From: Phlebopus portentosus
Taxonomy: Eukaryota > Basidiomycota > Agaricomycetes > Boletales > Boletinellaceae
Assembly (NCBI GenBank): GCA_037892935.1
Contig: JAYXKI010000003.1
Location: 1-64,000, forward strand
DNA: 64,000 nt
Direction: 5' to 3'
Position numbers and translations under genes: made by a program. Below the pieces are notes generated by a model. That model ran no database searches. It saw only the letters and a list, made by a program, of their open reading frames with translations, and had not been told where the DNA came from. Positions 1-10,517 of this stretch are shown here, in pieces; within the stretch, counting starts at the first letter, position 1; every line of letters begins with the position of its first letter.

Positions 1-98
1 AAGCCTAACCCTAAGCCTAACCCTAACCCTAAGCCTAACCCTAAGCCTAACCCTAAGCCTAACCCTAAGCCTAACCCTAAGCCTAACCCTAAGCCTAA
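1..98. repeat. Telomeric repeat tract, alternating TTAGGG/TTAGGC type
   Basis: The tract reads as a 12-nt unit, AAGCCTAACCCT, repeated seven times, with one extra AACCCT at 25-30 and a final AAGCCT at 91-96. On the other strand this alternates TTAGGG with TTAGGC. There are eight hexamers of each kind. The C-rich strand reads inward from base 1, as expected at a left chromosome end. The tract stops abruptly at AT-rich DNA. Confidence 0.93.
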
Positions 99-219
99 AA
101 TTACGTAATATGATTATATTGTATTATGTAATCATCTGTTTGTCAGCTTGCTTTATTATTCTTATGTAATTATTTCAATTTTTTAAAATACAAACTTTTA
201 TTTATGAAAACTTATTATC

Positions 220-255
220 ACTTTCTGGAGTTATATTACTTTCTGGAGTTATATT
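220..255. repeat. Tandem duplication, 2 x 18 bp
   Basis: The word ACTTTCTGGAGTTATATT occurs twice in direct succession (220-237 and 238-255) inside the AT-rich subtelomere. Confidence 0.9.
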
Positions 256-665
256 ACTTTTATAATATCAAATATATTTTAAGCTATATCTTACTTTATT
301 TAATATGTCTTTAATTCTTACATTATACTATATAAATATAATTAAAATCAAACAACTTTTATATATAATACTTAATATATATATAATATTAATTTGCTTT
401 TAAATATAATCTACTATATTTATATTATTTACCTTAATATCAATATCTGATATCTGATTTAATATATATGAAATTGGATCATACTTAAAATTTAGATTCT
501 AGCAGTAGATGTTTTATCTAAATTAGTACAGAACTCAGTTTAATATATCTGTTTCTTTTATTTTATACACTATATTTAAATAAGCATTTCTTAATTTGCT
601 ACTTAACTGACCTATTATATAAGGTCAGACAGTCACCTTCATACTTATAGAATCATTCTGCACAG

Positions 666-688
666 TATATATATATATATATATATAT
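666..688. repeat. TA dinucleotide microsatellite
   Basis: An uninterrupted TA run of about 23 bases lies in the subtelomeric AT-rich block. Confidence 0.9.
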
Positions 689-1369
689 TCTATCATATGC
701 CACATGTAGTCATATCACTCTTAACAAGTCATACAGTCATCATAGCTGCTTCTTATCCACACCTAATGAGAGAACTGGTCGGAACTGGTCAAAATCAGTC
801 GGAAGGAGTCAGAACCAGTATGGAAAAAAATAAAGTCTAAGGTCTGATTGGTCGGAATTTCTCCCTATTATAGCATACAACACGAGAAGGTCGATTTAAG
901 CTGGTTGAGTCATAATTCACACAAATAAATAGCATTATGTACAACGTGAAAACTTCATTCTCCTACTAGCCAAGTCAAGGAACCGCATTAAATCCGAGCT
1001 AAGGCTAAGAGAATGCTACAAAGGAGTGATAAAGCAAAAAGGGTGTTGAACTTCCATAGTGATATTTGTTAGCATTGTCCAATTAGCAGATGATAAGCAT
1101 GAAGAAAACATCATGAATAAGCGACCGGCGGTGGTTGATGGAATAGGTTGAGGATTCGAAATGTCAATAGATTGAATATTAATAGCAAGGAAAATGTTCG
1201 AATATAATCACATCTTCCTCCCATAGTCATCGCTTCCATAAGCGGGCGCAGCAACGTTGAGCACTGGTGCTGAGTAAACGGGTGGTATACTAAGGCCTGA
1301 GCTACTGCCGTGTCTGCCCAGACGGTCAGCGAGTTGGCTATAAGGAGTGTCAGTGACGAAGATCAGCGC

Positions 1370-2527
1370 TCAAGAAGGAAGACCATACTTGGCATAGTTG
1401 TCAATGATGAGCGCCATGCTGCTCATGTCGAGGCGATAAGCCTTAGGCATCATGCCTTTACCCCAACGATAGGTAACATGATTGGAGCACAGGAGAGCGG
1501 CAAGAATCGCAAGAAGCTGGACAGGGACCAGCCCGAAAGCGACGGCGTACCACCGTCCTAAAGCCATCCTCTCGAACTTGAGGTACGGATTTTTGCATCC
1601 TGGAAGGACGGATCGGGCGTAACACGTGTTAGTCACAGAAGCCTCGACGAATGGCGAGTAGTAACCACAGCAATGGAGCTGGTTCTGAATACGTGCACGG
1701 CCATTCATGCCGAGATCCCGACTCCATTGTGCGTTTATCTTGCCCTCGAGGTTGAAAGTGCGTTTCTTGTAGGTGATGTAACCCGGTGCACAGATAAACG
1801 CGAAGAGGACCCATAGGAGGAAGGTGTACACAGCAAGGAAACCACGATTATTAAGGAGGATGCCGGCCCAGCCAAGAAGGGACGTGACGACGCCGATGAT
1901 AGCAGCAATCGTAGAAATGGCAAGCTCTGTCTTGTTGCCGACGCGGACAATGTCGGCGTGGTGCCAGACGTTGAGCCAGGTGAGGATGCAGAAGATAAGG
2001 CAGACAAGCGAATAGACGGAGACGACAAAGTTTGAGATGAAGAGGATCCATTTGAATCGGTTCCAGCGCAGTTTCGGGCGCATTTGTGATAGTTTTATGT
2101 TATCTACGCCATCGTAATCATCGTCGTTCGCATCCGGCATGCGCGCTTCATTGCTGCGAAAAGCTTCTCTCCCTCCGCCCGTCTTCCCGCTAGGACCCTT
2201 CACTGTGCTCCGACGTTTCTGCAACCCAGGCGACGCAATTAAGGAGAACTTATTTGGTACATAGTTGACGGAAAGCGAAGCAGTCGATGACGCGACTGAT
2301 GGTATATCGGAGACGGGACGTGCTGCAGCGTTGGGGAGAAAGGGTACGTTCGAAGGCTCGAGCATGTCGGGCTGTCGTTGGAGGAGGATGTGTTGCTGAG
2401 ATGAAGCAACTGAGCTGCTAAGCGAGGGTGGACGACGAGGTCGTCTGAAGAAGATAAGAGACGTCAGATAGGCCGCACCGTGACTCGCTAGAAATGTCGG
2501 ATGGAACAAAAGGACTTACGCAGACAT
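1370..2527 (-). CDS. Tetraspanin family membrane protein
   Basis: Two exons are inferred: an 8-nt first exon (2527-2520, ATGTCTGC), an intron at 2519-2445 (GTAAGT...CAG), and exon 2 at 2444-1370, giving 360 residues. This spliced start avoids the ORF that runs into the intron. About 130 N-terminal residues are Ser/Pro-rich and probably disordered. Four hydrophobic segments follow, at roughly 135-158, 172-195, 200-222 and 300-322. Between the third and fourth lies a larger loop with the tetraspanin signature CCG (in QLHCCGYY) and further cysteines. Tetraspanins organise membrane microdomains at the plasma membrane or in endomembranes, and in pathogenic fungi some are needed for invasion. The last coding base lies only about 1.3 kb from the telomere. 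Family assignment is confident; the specific role is not known. Confidence 0.85.
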
Positions 2528-3996
2528 GCTTATTAGCTAGGAAATACTGTTTTCGAGCGCGAGCGCGAACGCAGCCAGAGGGTACCGTGTTGTACGAAGC
2601 AAAAAATCAATTCTCCGGTTCTTATGGCATGGATAAGAACGTACCGACTCGATCCTGCAGGGACGGGACTTGTAACGTCGACGTTGGGAGAGGCGACAAA
2701 ACGTTGGTTGGGTTGGTGAAGATCGCGTCTCGGGAGCAGAGACCATCATATCATTACGTAATCAATATTGTTTATATCCTTTTTTTTATGTTTCTCTTGG
2801 CCTTCAAGTTGTTGTGCACCGCGTTGGGCCAGCAACCCAGGGCTCACGGCGTCCGGTTGTAAGGCTCACGATCACTTGCTTCTGATTGGGTGTGTCGAGC
2901 CGACATCCGACCTGGTTGCTGAGGCTCACGAAACTTCCTATGGAAGCCTATACAGGCAAATACCGGTCCTTTAAACACTACCATTCCTTTGAACACCTCA
3001 CATTTCCTCACTCAACTCTTCATTTCTCACCACGAAAAAATTATGGTAGGTGCTTAATGTATCAATTGATATGTGTGTAAAATTTCAAAGAAAATGAGCA
3101 AGTTTTCAGGGCTGTGAAAATCAGATAGTCAATAATTTGGGGTGTAGTTGGTAGACCTAAGGCTAAACACAGTGTTCTCAAGCAATCTTTTTACATTTAA
3201 TTGTACTTTTAAGCACTCTATCCAATAATGTAGCATTTCGACTGTCTTCACTCAAATTTTCATGGGAAAGCATGCACAAAATAAATTAATACAAGATGGA
3301 CAAGCAAAAAGTGTGACAGGTGAATAAAGGATTCATTTACATAATAAGATCAGCATTTGTTACACGATTAGGCGAGACTTGCCGATTTGTAATGTCACAT
3401 GGTGTTCAGAGGAGTGGTATTCTGTGACATTCTCTCTACTTTTTCATCTGTCCATATTTATTTTTTGCAGATATTTTTCATCTTGAAAATAATTAGGCAT
3501 ATAGATTACATGTAGGACTATCATTATATATATTAATATTGAGGGAAAGATGTGCACAGTAAGTGTTTTGTATTGGGTGTTCAAAGGACCGGTATTTGCC
3601 TGTATAGTATGTGGAACCGAAGATTGTTGACTTGGATCTGCCAGTACTAGTGCGCCCTCAGTGAACACGAATATGTCACATTTGCATCCGTCGCTGTAAG
3701 CTTACTATGGTACACAGGTAAACAATACCATTTTCCAAGTGCGCTACTGCTCCTGACGGCGATAGTATCTATCCAGCTTGGGGGGGTTGACGTATACTAC
3801 TTTAGCTAAACAACAGATGTGCATCCGAGTAAAGATTCGCGTACTTGCATTACTAGTAACTGGGTATGCGCAGTGAAGAGTTGTCCCTGATATCCCAGCT
3901 ACTTTTGGACGACTAGTCTCTTTCTAAACGGCATCAGACTACTAGTACCTAGTGCTTTCGCGGCAAACTCAACTTGCCACCTGCCTTCATTCTGTA
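2528..3996. other. Intergenic region containing an inverted-repeat element
   Basis: This is the divergent promoter space between the tetraspanin gene (-) and the ThrE-like gene (+). Its middle is occupied by the transposon-like element listed separately. The rest shows no coding frame I would support. Confidence 0.6.
2948..3607. mobile_element. Non-autonomous DNA transposon (MITE-like), 31-bp terminal inverted repeats
   Basis: The left end (2948-2978) and the reverse complement of the right end (3577-3607) match over 31 bases with one mismatch. The outer part is CTATACAGGCAAATACCGG. The interior (about 600 bp) has no transposase frame. Subterminal similarity also exists: a TACCATTCCTTTGAACAC-like word near 2979-2996 recurs inverted near 3400-3420. 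Both ends can be read as TA followed by TACAGG...CCTGTA and TA, consistent with a TA target duplication as made by Tc1/mariner-type transposases. The superfamily is therefore a guess; the paired ends are directly visible. Confidence 0.82.
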
Positions 3997-6536
3997 ATGC
4001 GCACCCAGGAGCCTCATTCTCCGGGAGGGCGTCCTCGCTCATCTTCTGACACCTACACGGCATTGCCGACTCGCATTTCACGACAAGATCGCGCAAGACT
4101 GCGCCGCGCGTCTGATGCCACTCCTTTGGCCCGGGGCGTTGCCCATCCCCGATTCTCTCAGCCAGATCGAGATGGCTCTTCAGACAATCGTCCACGGCGC
4201 TACAATGCTGCAGACTCCTATCACGCAGACAATCGACAGCCTGCTCTTGATTATCTCACCGATAGACGAAATCCTGAGCCTGCAATCCCTCCTTCTATCT
4301 ACGAGTCCTCCACCTCACGGAATCGCGCAACATTCGTTGACGCTTATCCATCATCGCGACAATCTCTGCAGGATACTATTTCAAATCATACATTCTCTCC
4401 TGTCGCCGATTGTTCCCTTCCGACGTACAACCGCGTTAGCTTTGATCAAAAATTGCTGCAAGCTCCACAGCAGTTGTCGGTTCCGACGCGTTTTCGTGAA
4501 TTCTTTTCTCGGTTAGCTCAGGAGCCTCCTTTGCCCTTCTTGCCGTCCACATCAGGTGACAATTGCAAGAATACGTTCGAAGGACTTCCGAGCGAGAGGG
4601 ATGGGGTACGCGCGTTCGACGAGCCAGAGGACGAGTTCGAACGTGACATATTTGTTCGTGCTATGAAGCTCGACGAGACTATGGATGGTCGCAACTCCTT
4701 GGCTGTTGATGTAGACATCCAGCCGTATGCAGAGCAAGAACGCGGTCCTGAAAAGTCATTTTTTCCCAAGCAGACGCAGTCTGAAGGGGAAGGCAACCAA
4801 GGAAGGCACTTATCGTATAAGGAACGAAGAAAGAGGGGCAAGCACCGAATCATGTACAACAAAGACAGTAAGCATCCGTCCATTGGCTGCTTTTCTCAAA
4901 CACTGTTGAAGTCTCGTTCTAGGCGTGGTGAACCAGCAGCGCTTCATAATCATTCTAGCTCGTGCACTGGTCGCCTTTGGCTCTCCATCCCATCGCGTTG
5001 AACCTCAGTTAACATCTCTAGCGTCTCTCTTCGAACTCCCAGCACAATTTGTGCATACAGTTGGTTGTGTGCAGATCTGCTTTGGACACCCAGAGACACA
5101 TACAAGCGAGACTCTTCTTGTAAAAGCGGACATCAATCTCGATCTTGGACGGATTAATGATACGCATGCCGTCTATCGCGCTGTTGTACGAGATGAAATC
5201 TCTGCGTCGGAAGGCTATTCGCGTCTTGAAGAGATCATCAAGCGGAAGCCGATTTACTCCAAGAAACTTCTGTTTATTCTTACGTTTGTCCAGGGCTTCA
5301 TTATCTGCGGAAGTTCATTCGGGGGTAGCATTAACGATATGTGGGTAGCTGGCCTGCTGAGTCTGCTTGTCAGCCTCGCGCAGATACGCGCGTCGAGAAG
5401 TCAGCTCAGCTCTGGCGGAACAGAGTACGTTATGCATTAGTCAGTTTTCACAGGATAACTCACGTCTTCGGCGCAGTATATTCATTTCAGGAATTGTATC
5501 ACTAGTGTCTCGTGTGCTCTCTGCGAGAGTGCCGGGACAGATTTTTTGCTATCGATCGATTTCATCTGCCAGCATAGCTGGGCTTCTTCCTGGATCAATA
5601 ATGCGTAAGTGTCACTAATTTCTTGGCTCAGTTCATACAGAATCTCATTCCACGTAGTCGCCGGCGTTCTTGACATAGCAAGCAAGAATATCTATCTTGG
5701 CTCGTCGAAAGTCGTTTCTGGGTTGATGACTTCGCTCTATCTCGGCTTCGGGCTGACACTCGGCTCGGACGTATGGTTGCACTTCGACAAGAGTGAAAGG
5801 GCGCGCGTGTCATCACTAGCGGATAGATTTGAAAGTTTTAACGGTACATTCCATTCGACAAATACGACTACACCAAGTTGGCTCTCACCTACTAACCTTA
5901 CCGGTATTTGGTCCTTCCAAGAGACCAGCGTACAGGAGACGCGTGAAACCCTTGCAGGATGTTATCGTAATCCGTCTTGGGGATGGTGGCTTCAGCCGTT
6001 ACCGTGGTATTCTTTGTTCGCCCTGCTACCTGTTCTAAATCTTGTGCTTTCCATGAAGCGTGCACAGCCCCTGTGGACCGTCGAAATGCCGGTGATGATT
6101 CTTATTAGCTGTGCCAGTACCGCAGTTACCAAAGTCGCAAATTGGCATATGGCTCTCTCTGGACATCCAGACTACACAGCGCTTCTTGGAAGCTTTGTCG
6201 TTAGTTTGCTCGGAAACCTGTACTCACGAAAAATGGGTGGAACTGCCTTCACTATTATGCTGACAGGCATATGGTTGCTCATTCCGACCGGCTTAGCGGA
6301 GGCGGGTGGGTTATCAAGCTCTTATATTGCGCCAGGAGAGGACGAGTATACTGAGTCGCTTGACCTGGCGCGCAACAGTAAGTTATCCTCCCCGGTTTGA
6401 ACTGTTTTCTGCTGATCCGTACCACGGCTTTCCAGTGATAAGCGTGATCATCGGTGTTATGTCTGGCGTGTATCTGAGTGCGCGTATTGTGTATGCGTTT
6501 GGAAAGAAGAAAAATAGTGCATTCGTTACCTTTTGA
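3997..6536 (+). CDS. ThrE/Prm10-like multipass membrane transporter
   Basis: Five exons are inferred: 3997-4867, 4923-5424, 5477-5604, 5658-6377 and 6436-6536, with GT-AG introns of 51-58 nt, giving 773 residues. The first in-frame ATG (3997) was chosen over an upstream GTG. The first 290 or so residues are hydrophilic and low-complexity. The C-terminal half matches the fungal family of pheromone-regulated membrane protein 10 and bacterial threonine/serine exporters (ThrE, DUF1212/DUF3815). It has a cytosolic domain beginning RFIIILARALVAFGSPSHR, the region RLEEIIKRKPIYSK, then about ten hydrophobic helices including LDIASKNIYLGSSKVVSGLM and a TVEMPVMILISCASTAVTK segment. The protein probably sits in the plasma or vacuolar membrane and exports small solutes; the substrate is not known for fungal members. 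The last exon encodes one final helix and a Lys-rich end. Confidence 0.85.
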
Positions 6537-6794
6537 TTGAATATTTACCTGTACACAAGTTTCCGTCATTATAGCTTATTAAAGGTGATATACAATCCTC
6601 GGATCGACGGATTTGCGAAATAAACGCGCGCATCACGTGCTGGGTGGCACGTTCTGAGCCGAGCACTCAGCAACTTCAAGTTTCTCGTTGACGACGACGA
6701 AATTCCCTGGATGTTCATAATGAGAATCTGACCAGTGACAGCATATAGGAATACAAAGGTATTTGTACAGTAGATATTTGTGCTACTCAGACTA

Positions 6795-9057
6795 ATGGGT
6801 TCCAGTATATGGCGGCATTCATACACAATCATGCAACAACACGCGTTCCCAGCCTCTCAGCCTCAAGTCTCGGCATCTCGAAACTCGCCCACTCCTCCAG
6901 TACACTTTTTCGAACAGTCGAGAGCTGAACCGGCCCCTCGTGCCGCTCATGATAGACGGGAGTCGTCAACTTCGGATGAATTTAGTTCCTTTGTTTCTGT
7001 ATCCACCTCGGATGATCCTCTTGGTGTTGGATCGGTGGGGCCGGAGCCAACAAGCCCGACTACTGCATCTGTCTTCGGTGCCTTTGCAAATAATGCGCGA
7101 AAGAGGGCCAAGGAGAATGGACAACGCGTTTTAGATGAGCTGCGTGCTCATGATGAAGATCCTCTAGCATGGTTCAATTCGAGCAGGGGCCGGATGTCAG
7201 ACGATAGACAGTGGAGAGATGATTCCTCGCGTACGTGACTCCTTCAGTAACGGCGGATGTCGACCCCTGATGCAGTATTCTTGACTATTAGCTCTACCGG
7301 ACGTCGAGGATTCGAGTGCGCTTGGCGAAGGGCAGTCGGCTAGAGCAGGAGCAGCCGAACCTGGGAAGGATAGTCTCACACAGTTGATTACTCTAGACGA
7401 AGCAAATTCAGTCTCAAGGAGTGAGAAGACAAAGCACACTTCGTCTCTCAACCTTTCTAACGGTGGATCTGGTAAAGACCCATTCCGTCCTGCCGACTGG
7501 AAGAATTTTGATGCTCCTTCCTCTTCTGTCCTCCCGTCAAGCTCCGTTTCAAGTCTTAATATCAGCGAGGGCCCGATGGAGCGTGCGCAACAACATGAAA
7601 GACGCATACTTGACGAATTACGCTCTCACGACGAAGATCCTCTGGCATGGCTAAAGTCAAAAGTCGACGATGACAGTTATATTCCATCTGCTTTGCAAGA
7701 AGCAGGCTCGACACTCATAGACCTAAGCACTCCTGCGTCTGAGGCCCCGCAATCGCCATCTCGCTCCCGTACGCCTTCTGTTACCTCTCATGGCTCTACT
7801 TCGCCTCTCCCTAGTGTTCTCCGAGCCACTTCGACTCCGCTGATCCCACGTTCCTCTGATCGAGCGCGAAGTCAGTCACCAAGTGCCAGGGTTCCCAAAT
7901 CGCCGAGTATCAACTCATCTATCGGACTTCCGCGTAGTTGGATGTCGTCTCTTGGACTCTTCAGTGCCCCTCGTCCAGTCCCGGCCTCCTCTTCTCCCTC
8001 TGCAGCTCGCGGGACGCATGATGGCCCCTCTGATGCCGGTGCAGTAGGTCTGAGTCCCACACAATCATCTTTACATGCGCTATTTGCGAAGGCCGGACCT
8101 CCGTCGCCTAGAAGAAGGCGACACACGCGATTTGCAACAGAGGGTCATTCGCCGATGCACGCTGCGACAATGCCTTTACCTACTGCGTCTGGACTGACCT
8201 CTGATGCCTCTCCTTTTGCCTCCCATGTATATGTACCCCCGACCGGGGCCCCTGGCTTTACGGGTGATCACAATTGGAATCCAGAAGGCTTCGAATTCGA
8301 CACGCAGAATAAAACAGGTGGAAGAGACGTGCGACTCATAGGCCGGAATGATATTACAGTCCCGGTTCTGAGTTCAGTTATCGCAACTGCGGTAAGTAAG
8401 TTATCAGCTGATCATCCAGACTAATTTATTTACACGAGATTCGACAAAAGCTACGCCCTCACCTCCCTCCCCTTTCACGCCTAGCACAAAGCTGGAAGCT
8501 TCTCTATAGTGCAGATCAGCATGGCCTTTCAATCAACACTCTCTACGCTCGTTGCGCTCCCCCAGTCATCGTCGGCGGAGGTGGACTCGTTCCAGGCGTC
8601 AGTACCGGCGCTCTTGTTGTTGTGCAAGATGCGGAAGGTGGTGTGTTCGGAGCATGGATACCAGAGGGTGTCCACCTGAGTCACGGCAGTTACTATGGCG
8701 GTGGCGACTCATTTCTCTGGAGTGTCGAGAGAAAAGACATGGAATCTGAGGATGATGTTCATGTATATAAGTGGACGGGTAAGAATGGATATGTAGCGTA
8801 TTGCGATACTGATGGTTTTTCCTTCGGAGGCGGGTATGTCCTCGTCTAAATCTGAACGTACTGCATTATCGAGTCTCATCGGATTCAATTTTGCTAGGGA
8901 CGGGCATTACGGACTATATGTTGACGCAAGTCTTGTTGAAGGGACAACACATCCATGTCCTACATTTGACAACGAATGCCTCGCTCACGGTGAACGGAAA
9001 GGTCGCATGGTAGCTTTTGATGCGGTCGGGTTGGAGGTATGGACTATTGGGTCTTAG
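6795..9057 (+). CDS. OXR1: TLDc-domain protein, OXR1-like
   Basis: Four exons are inferred: 6795-7230, 7292-8391, 8451-8833 and 8898-9057, giving 692 residues. An alternative start at 6831 would give 680. Exons 3-4 encode a C-terminal TLDc domain, beginning LSRLAQSWKLLYSADQHGLS, with GALVVVQDAEGGVFGAWIPE, a glycine-rich YYGGGDSFLW stretch and an ending GLEVWTIGS. TLDc proteins protect against oxidative damage and bind the vacuolar H+-ATPase. The N-terminal 450 residues are Ser/Pro-rich and probably disordered. They carry the same short motif twice, ILDELR-HDEDPLAW-like, encoded at 7120-7180 and 7598-7656 on either side of intron 1. The intron-3 junction joins GG|G so that GGGDGHYGLYVD reads correctly. 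Family assignment is firm; the orthology behind the symbol is moderately sure. Confidence 0.83.
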
Positions 9058-10023
9058 ATACCGGAGCCACACACCCCTTCCCTTCACCAGTAGAGCCTTG
9101 AATTCCCGACGTCTGGTAATATGATGTCTCTATAGAGACCAGAACTTTCTAAGTCGGGATTCGAATCCTCTCGGCATTCGGTCTTGGCTTCAGACCGTGT
9201 TGCCCGGTATCCAGCGGAATCATTGCAGGCTCCCGGCTGGATCAGCCCCTTCTTGAATTTACGTTTTTTTTTGACAACATGATAACTCTTGGCATACAAT
9301 GCGTTACCTTTCGATGAAGAATGGACAGATTGAGTACTATCCTGGTGCACACATGAAAATCGGCACAAAAGCATAGCCTACACAGCATAGACATAAGTAA
9401 CTTAGATCACGGTGTTGTCCTGGCGGTAATTAGTAGTGGCTTCGCTGGCTGCCGCCTTGAGTGCCGTGCTGGACTGCGGCTGCGAGAGAGATGGTGGCCT
9501 GTCTGTGTGAAGTTGCCAACGAGTAATACACCGTCGATCGTACGATGGCCTCTGGAAACGAGCTGTGCTATCCCGACGCGTACGTCAGTATACATGAATA
9601 AGAAAATGCGAAATAAACTTGCGTGGACGAAAGAGCATATGCGTTGAATAAATGAGAAGTGGAAAGGCACATGGAAATATGTATGTGACGAATGAATCGT
9701 AATTTTGTCGAGTTGATCGAATTATGGCGCCTTGGGATATTTTGGTCTGTAAAACAATCAGCAAGGTCCGCGCGTTGCACAAAATTATTGTGTTTGAAGG
9801 AAGAGGTTATCGGTACAGACTCTGCAGTAACGCGTGTCAGGACACATGGAAATATGCAGCTAATCACTATGCTATACAATACACAAAACGCGTGGACGGG
9901 ATGATCAACCATACGCGTATGCTTCCGATACAGTTTGGTTGGAACCGAAGAATTGAGACCACAATTCAGGGGATCAAAATAAACGCGTTGCCAAGGCAAG
10001 TGTCTAGTCACGTGCTTGATTAT

Positions 10024-10048
10024 TTTGATTTGATTTGATTTGATTTGA
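10024..10048. repeat. TTTGA pentanucleotide microsatellite
   Basis: Five tandem copies of TTTGA are followed by a degenerate copy. Confidence 0.9.
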
Positions 10049-10426
10049 TCTGATAGTGATACCGTTCTCACCTGTCGTGGAGCAACCGGCAGTAAAAGGC
10101 TGTGAATCCTGTAAATCTCAGCATTCTCTTTCATTTTTGGGGCTCTTAATACTCGTTGGAAGTTTTCTTCGCTTCCTTTTTTTTCTTGAAACTTTTCGAG
10201 GATGAACATTATCGACAGTGAACAATAATTGTTCCGTAGTTTCCGTGGCTTGTACATGATAGCTCAGTCGAAATGAGGATGACTGGATTCTAGTTGCTGT
10301 ATCGCGTGATATGAAGCGTGCGGATTCCGAGAACCTGTCAACTGCGGTTTAGCGCAGCACGCTTCGCCCGGCTTCTCTCGCAGCACACCTCGACGTTGCC
10401 AACATGTGAGAAGTCCCGCACAATGC

Positions 10427-10434
10427 TATAAAAA
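10427..10434 (+). promoter_or_regulatory. TATA box of the aspartic protease gene
   Basis: TATAAAAA lies 91 bases upstream of the protease ATG (10518). Downstream, an upstream reading frame of ten codons plus a stop (10456-10488, ATG...TAA) may fall in the 5' leader and reduce translation if transcription starts before it. Confidence 0.55.
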
Positions 10435-10517
10435 CCGTGGTTTTGAGTCGTTGAGATGCACTTGACCCGGTGGTGCAACATTTTTTAACAGAAAGATTTC
10501 TTCGCTCTCTGCTTGCG

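Larger units (their letters stand above)
99..1369. other. AT-rich subtelomere without a recognisable gene
   Basis: Bases 99 to about 900 are strongly AT-rich, with long TA stretches and no convincing coding frame. The part from about 1000 to 1369 is of more ordinary composition and holds the 3' flank of the minus-strand tetraspanin gene. A short cluster of GAACTGGTC/GGAGTC-like words occurs near 770-830. No subtelomeric helicase gene is visible. Confidence 0.7.
9058..10517. other. Intergenic region, no supported gene
   Basis: This lies between the TLDc gene and the protease gene, both on the plus strand. The long minus-strand frame across 9568-10257 has codon use and composition unlike protein. 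A short minus-strand frame ending near 9440 reads somewhat protein-like (SLAAAVQHGTQGGSQRSHY), but it has no partner exons I can find. Confidence 0.5.

Noticed and set aside
1735..2051. Other open frames over the tetraspanin gene
   Set aside because: They overlap the real coding exon in other frames and have no motif.
9150..9175. tRNA T-loop-like sequence GGGATTCGAATCC
   Set aside because: The word is a palindrome. Neither strand gives a proper T-stem closing pair, and no acceptor or D-arm partner is found at the right spacing.
9568..10257. Long minus-strand open frame of 229 codons
   Set aside because: Its composition is like random AT-rich DNA, with no motif, and it crosses a microsatellite.
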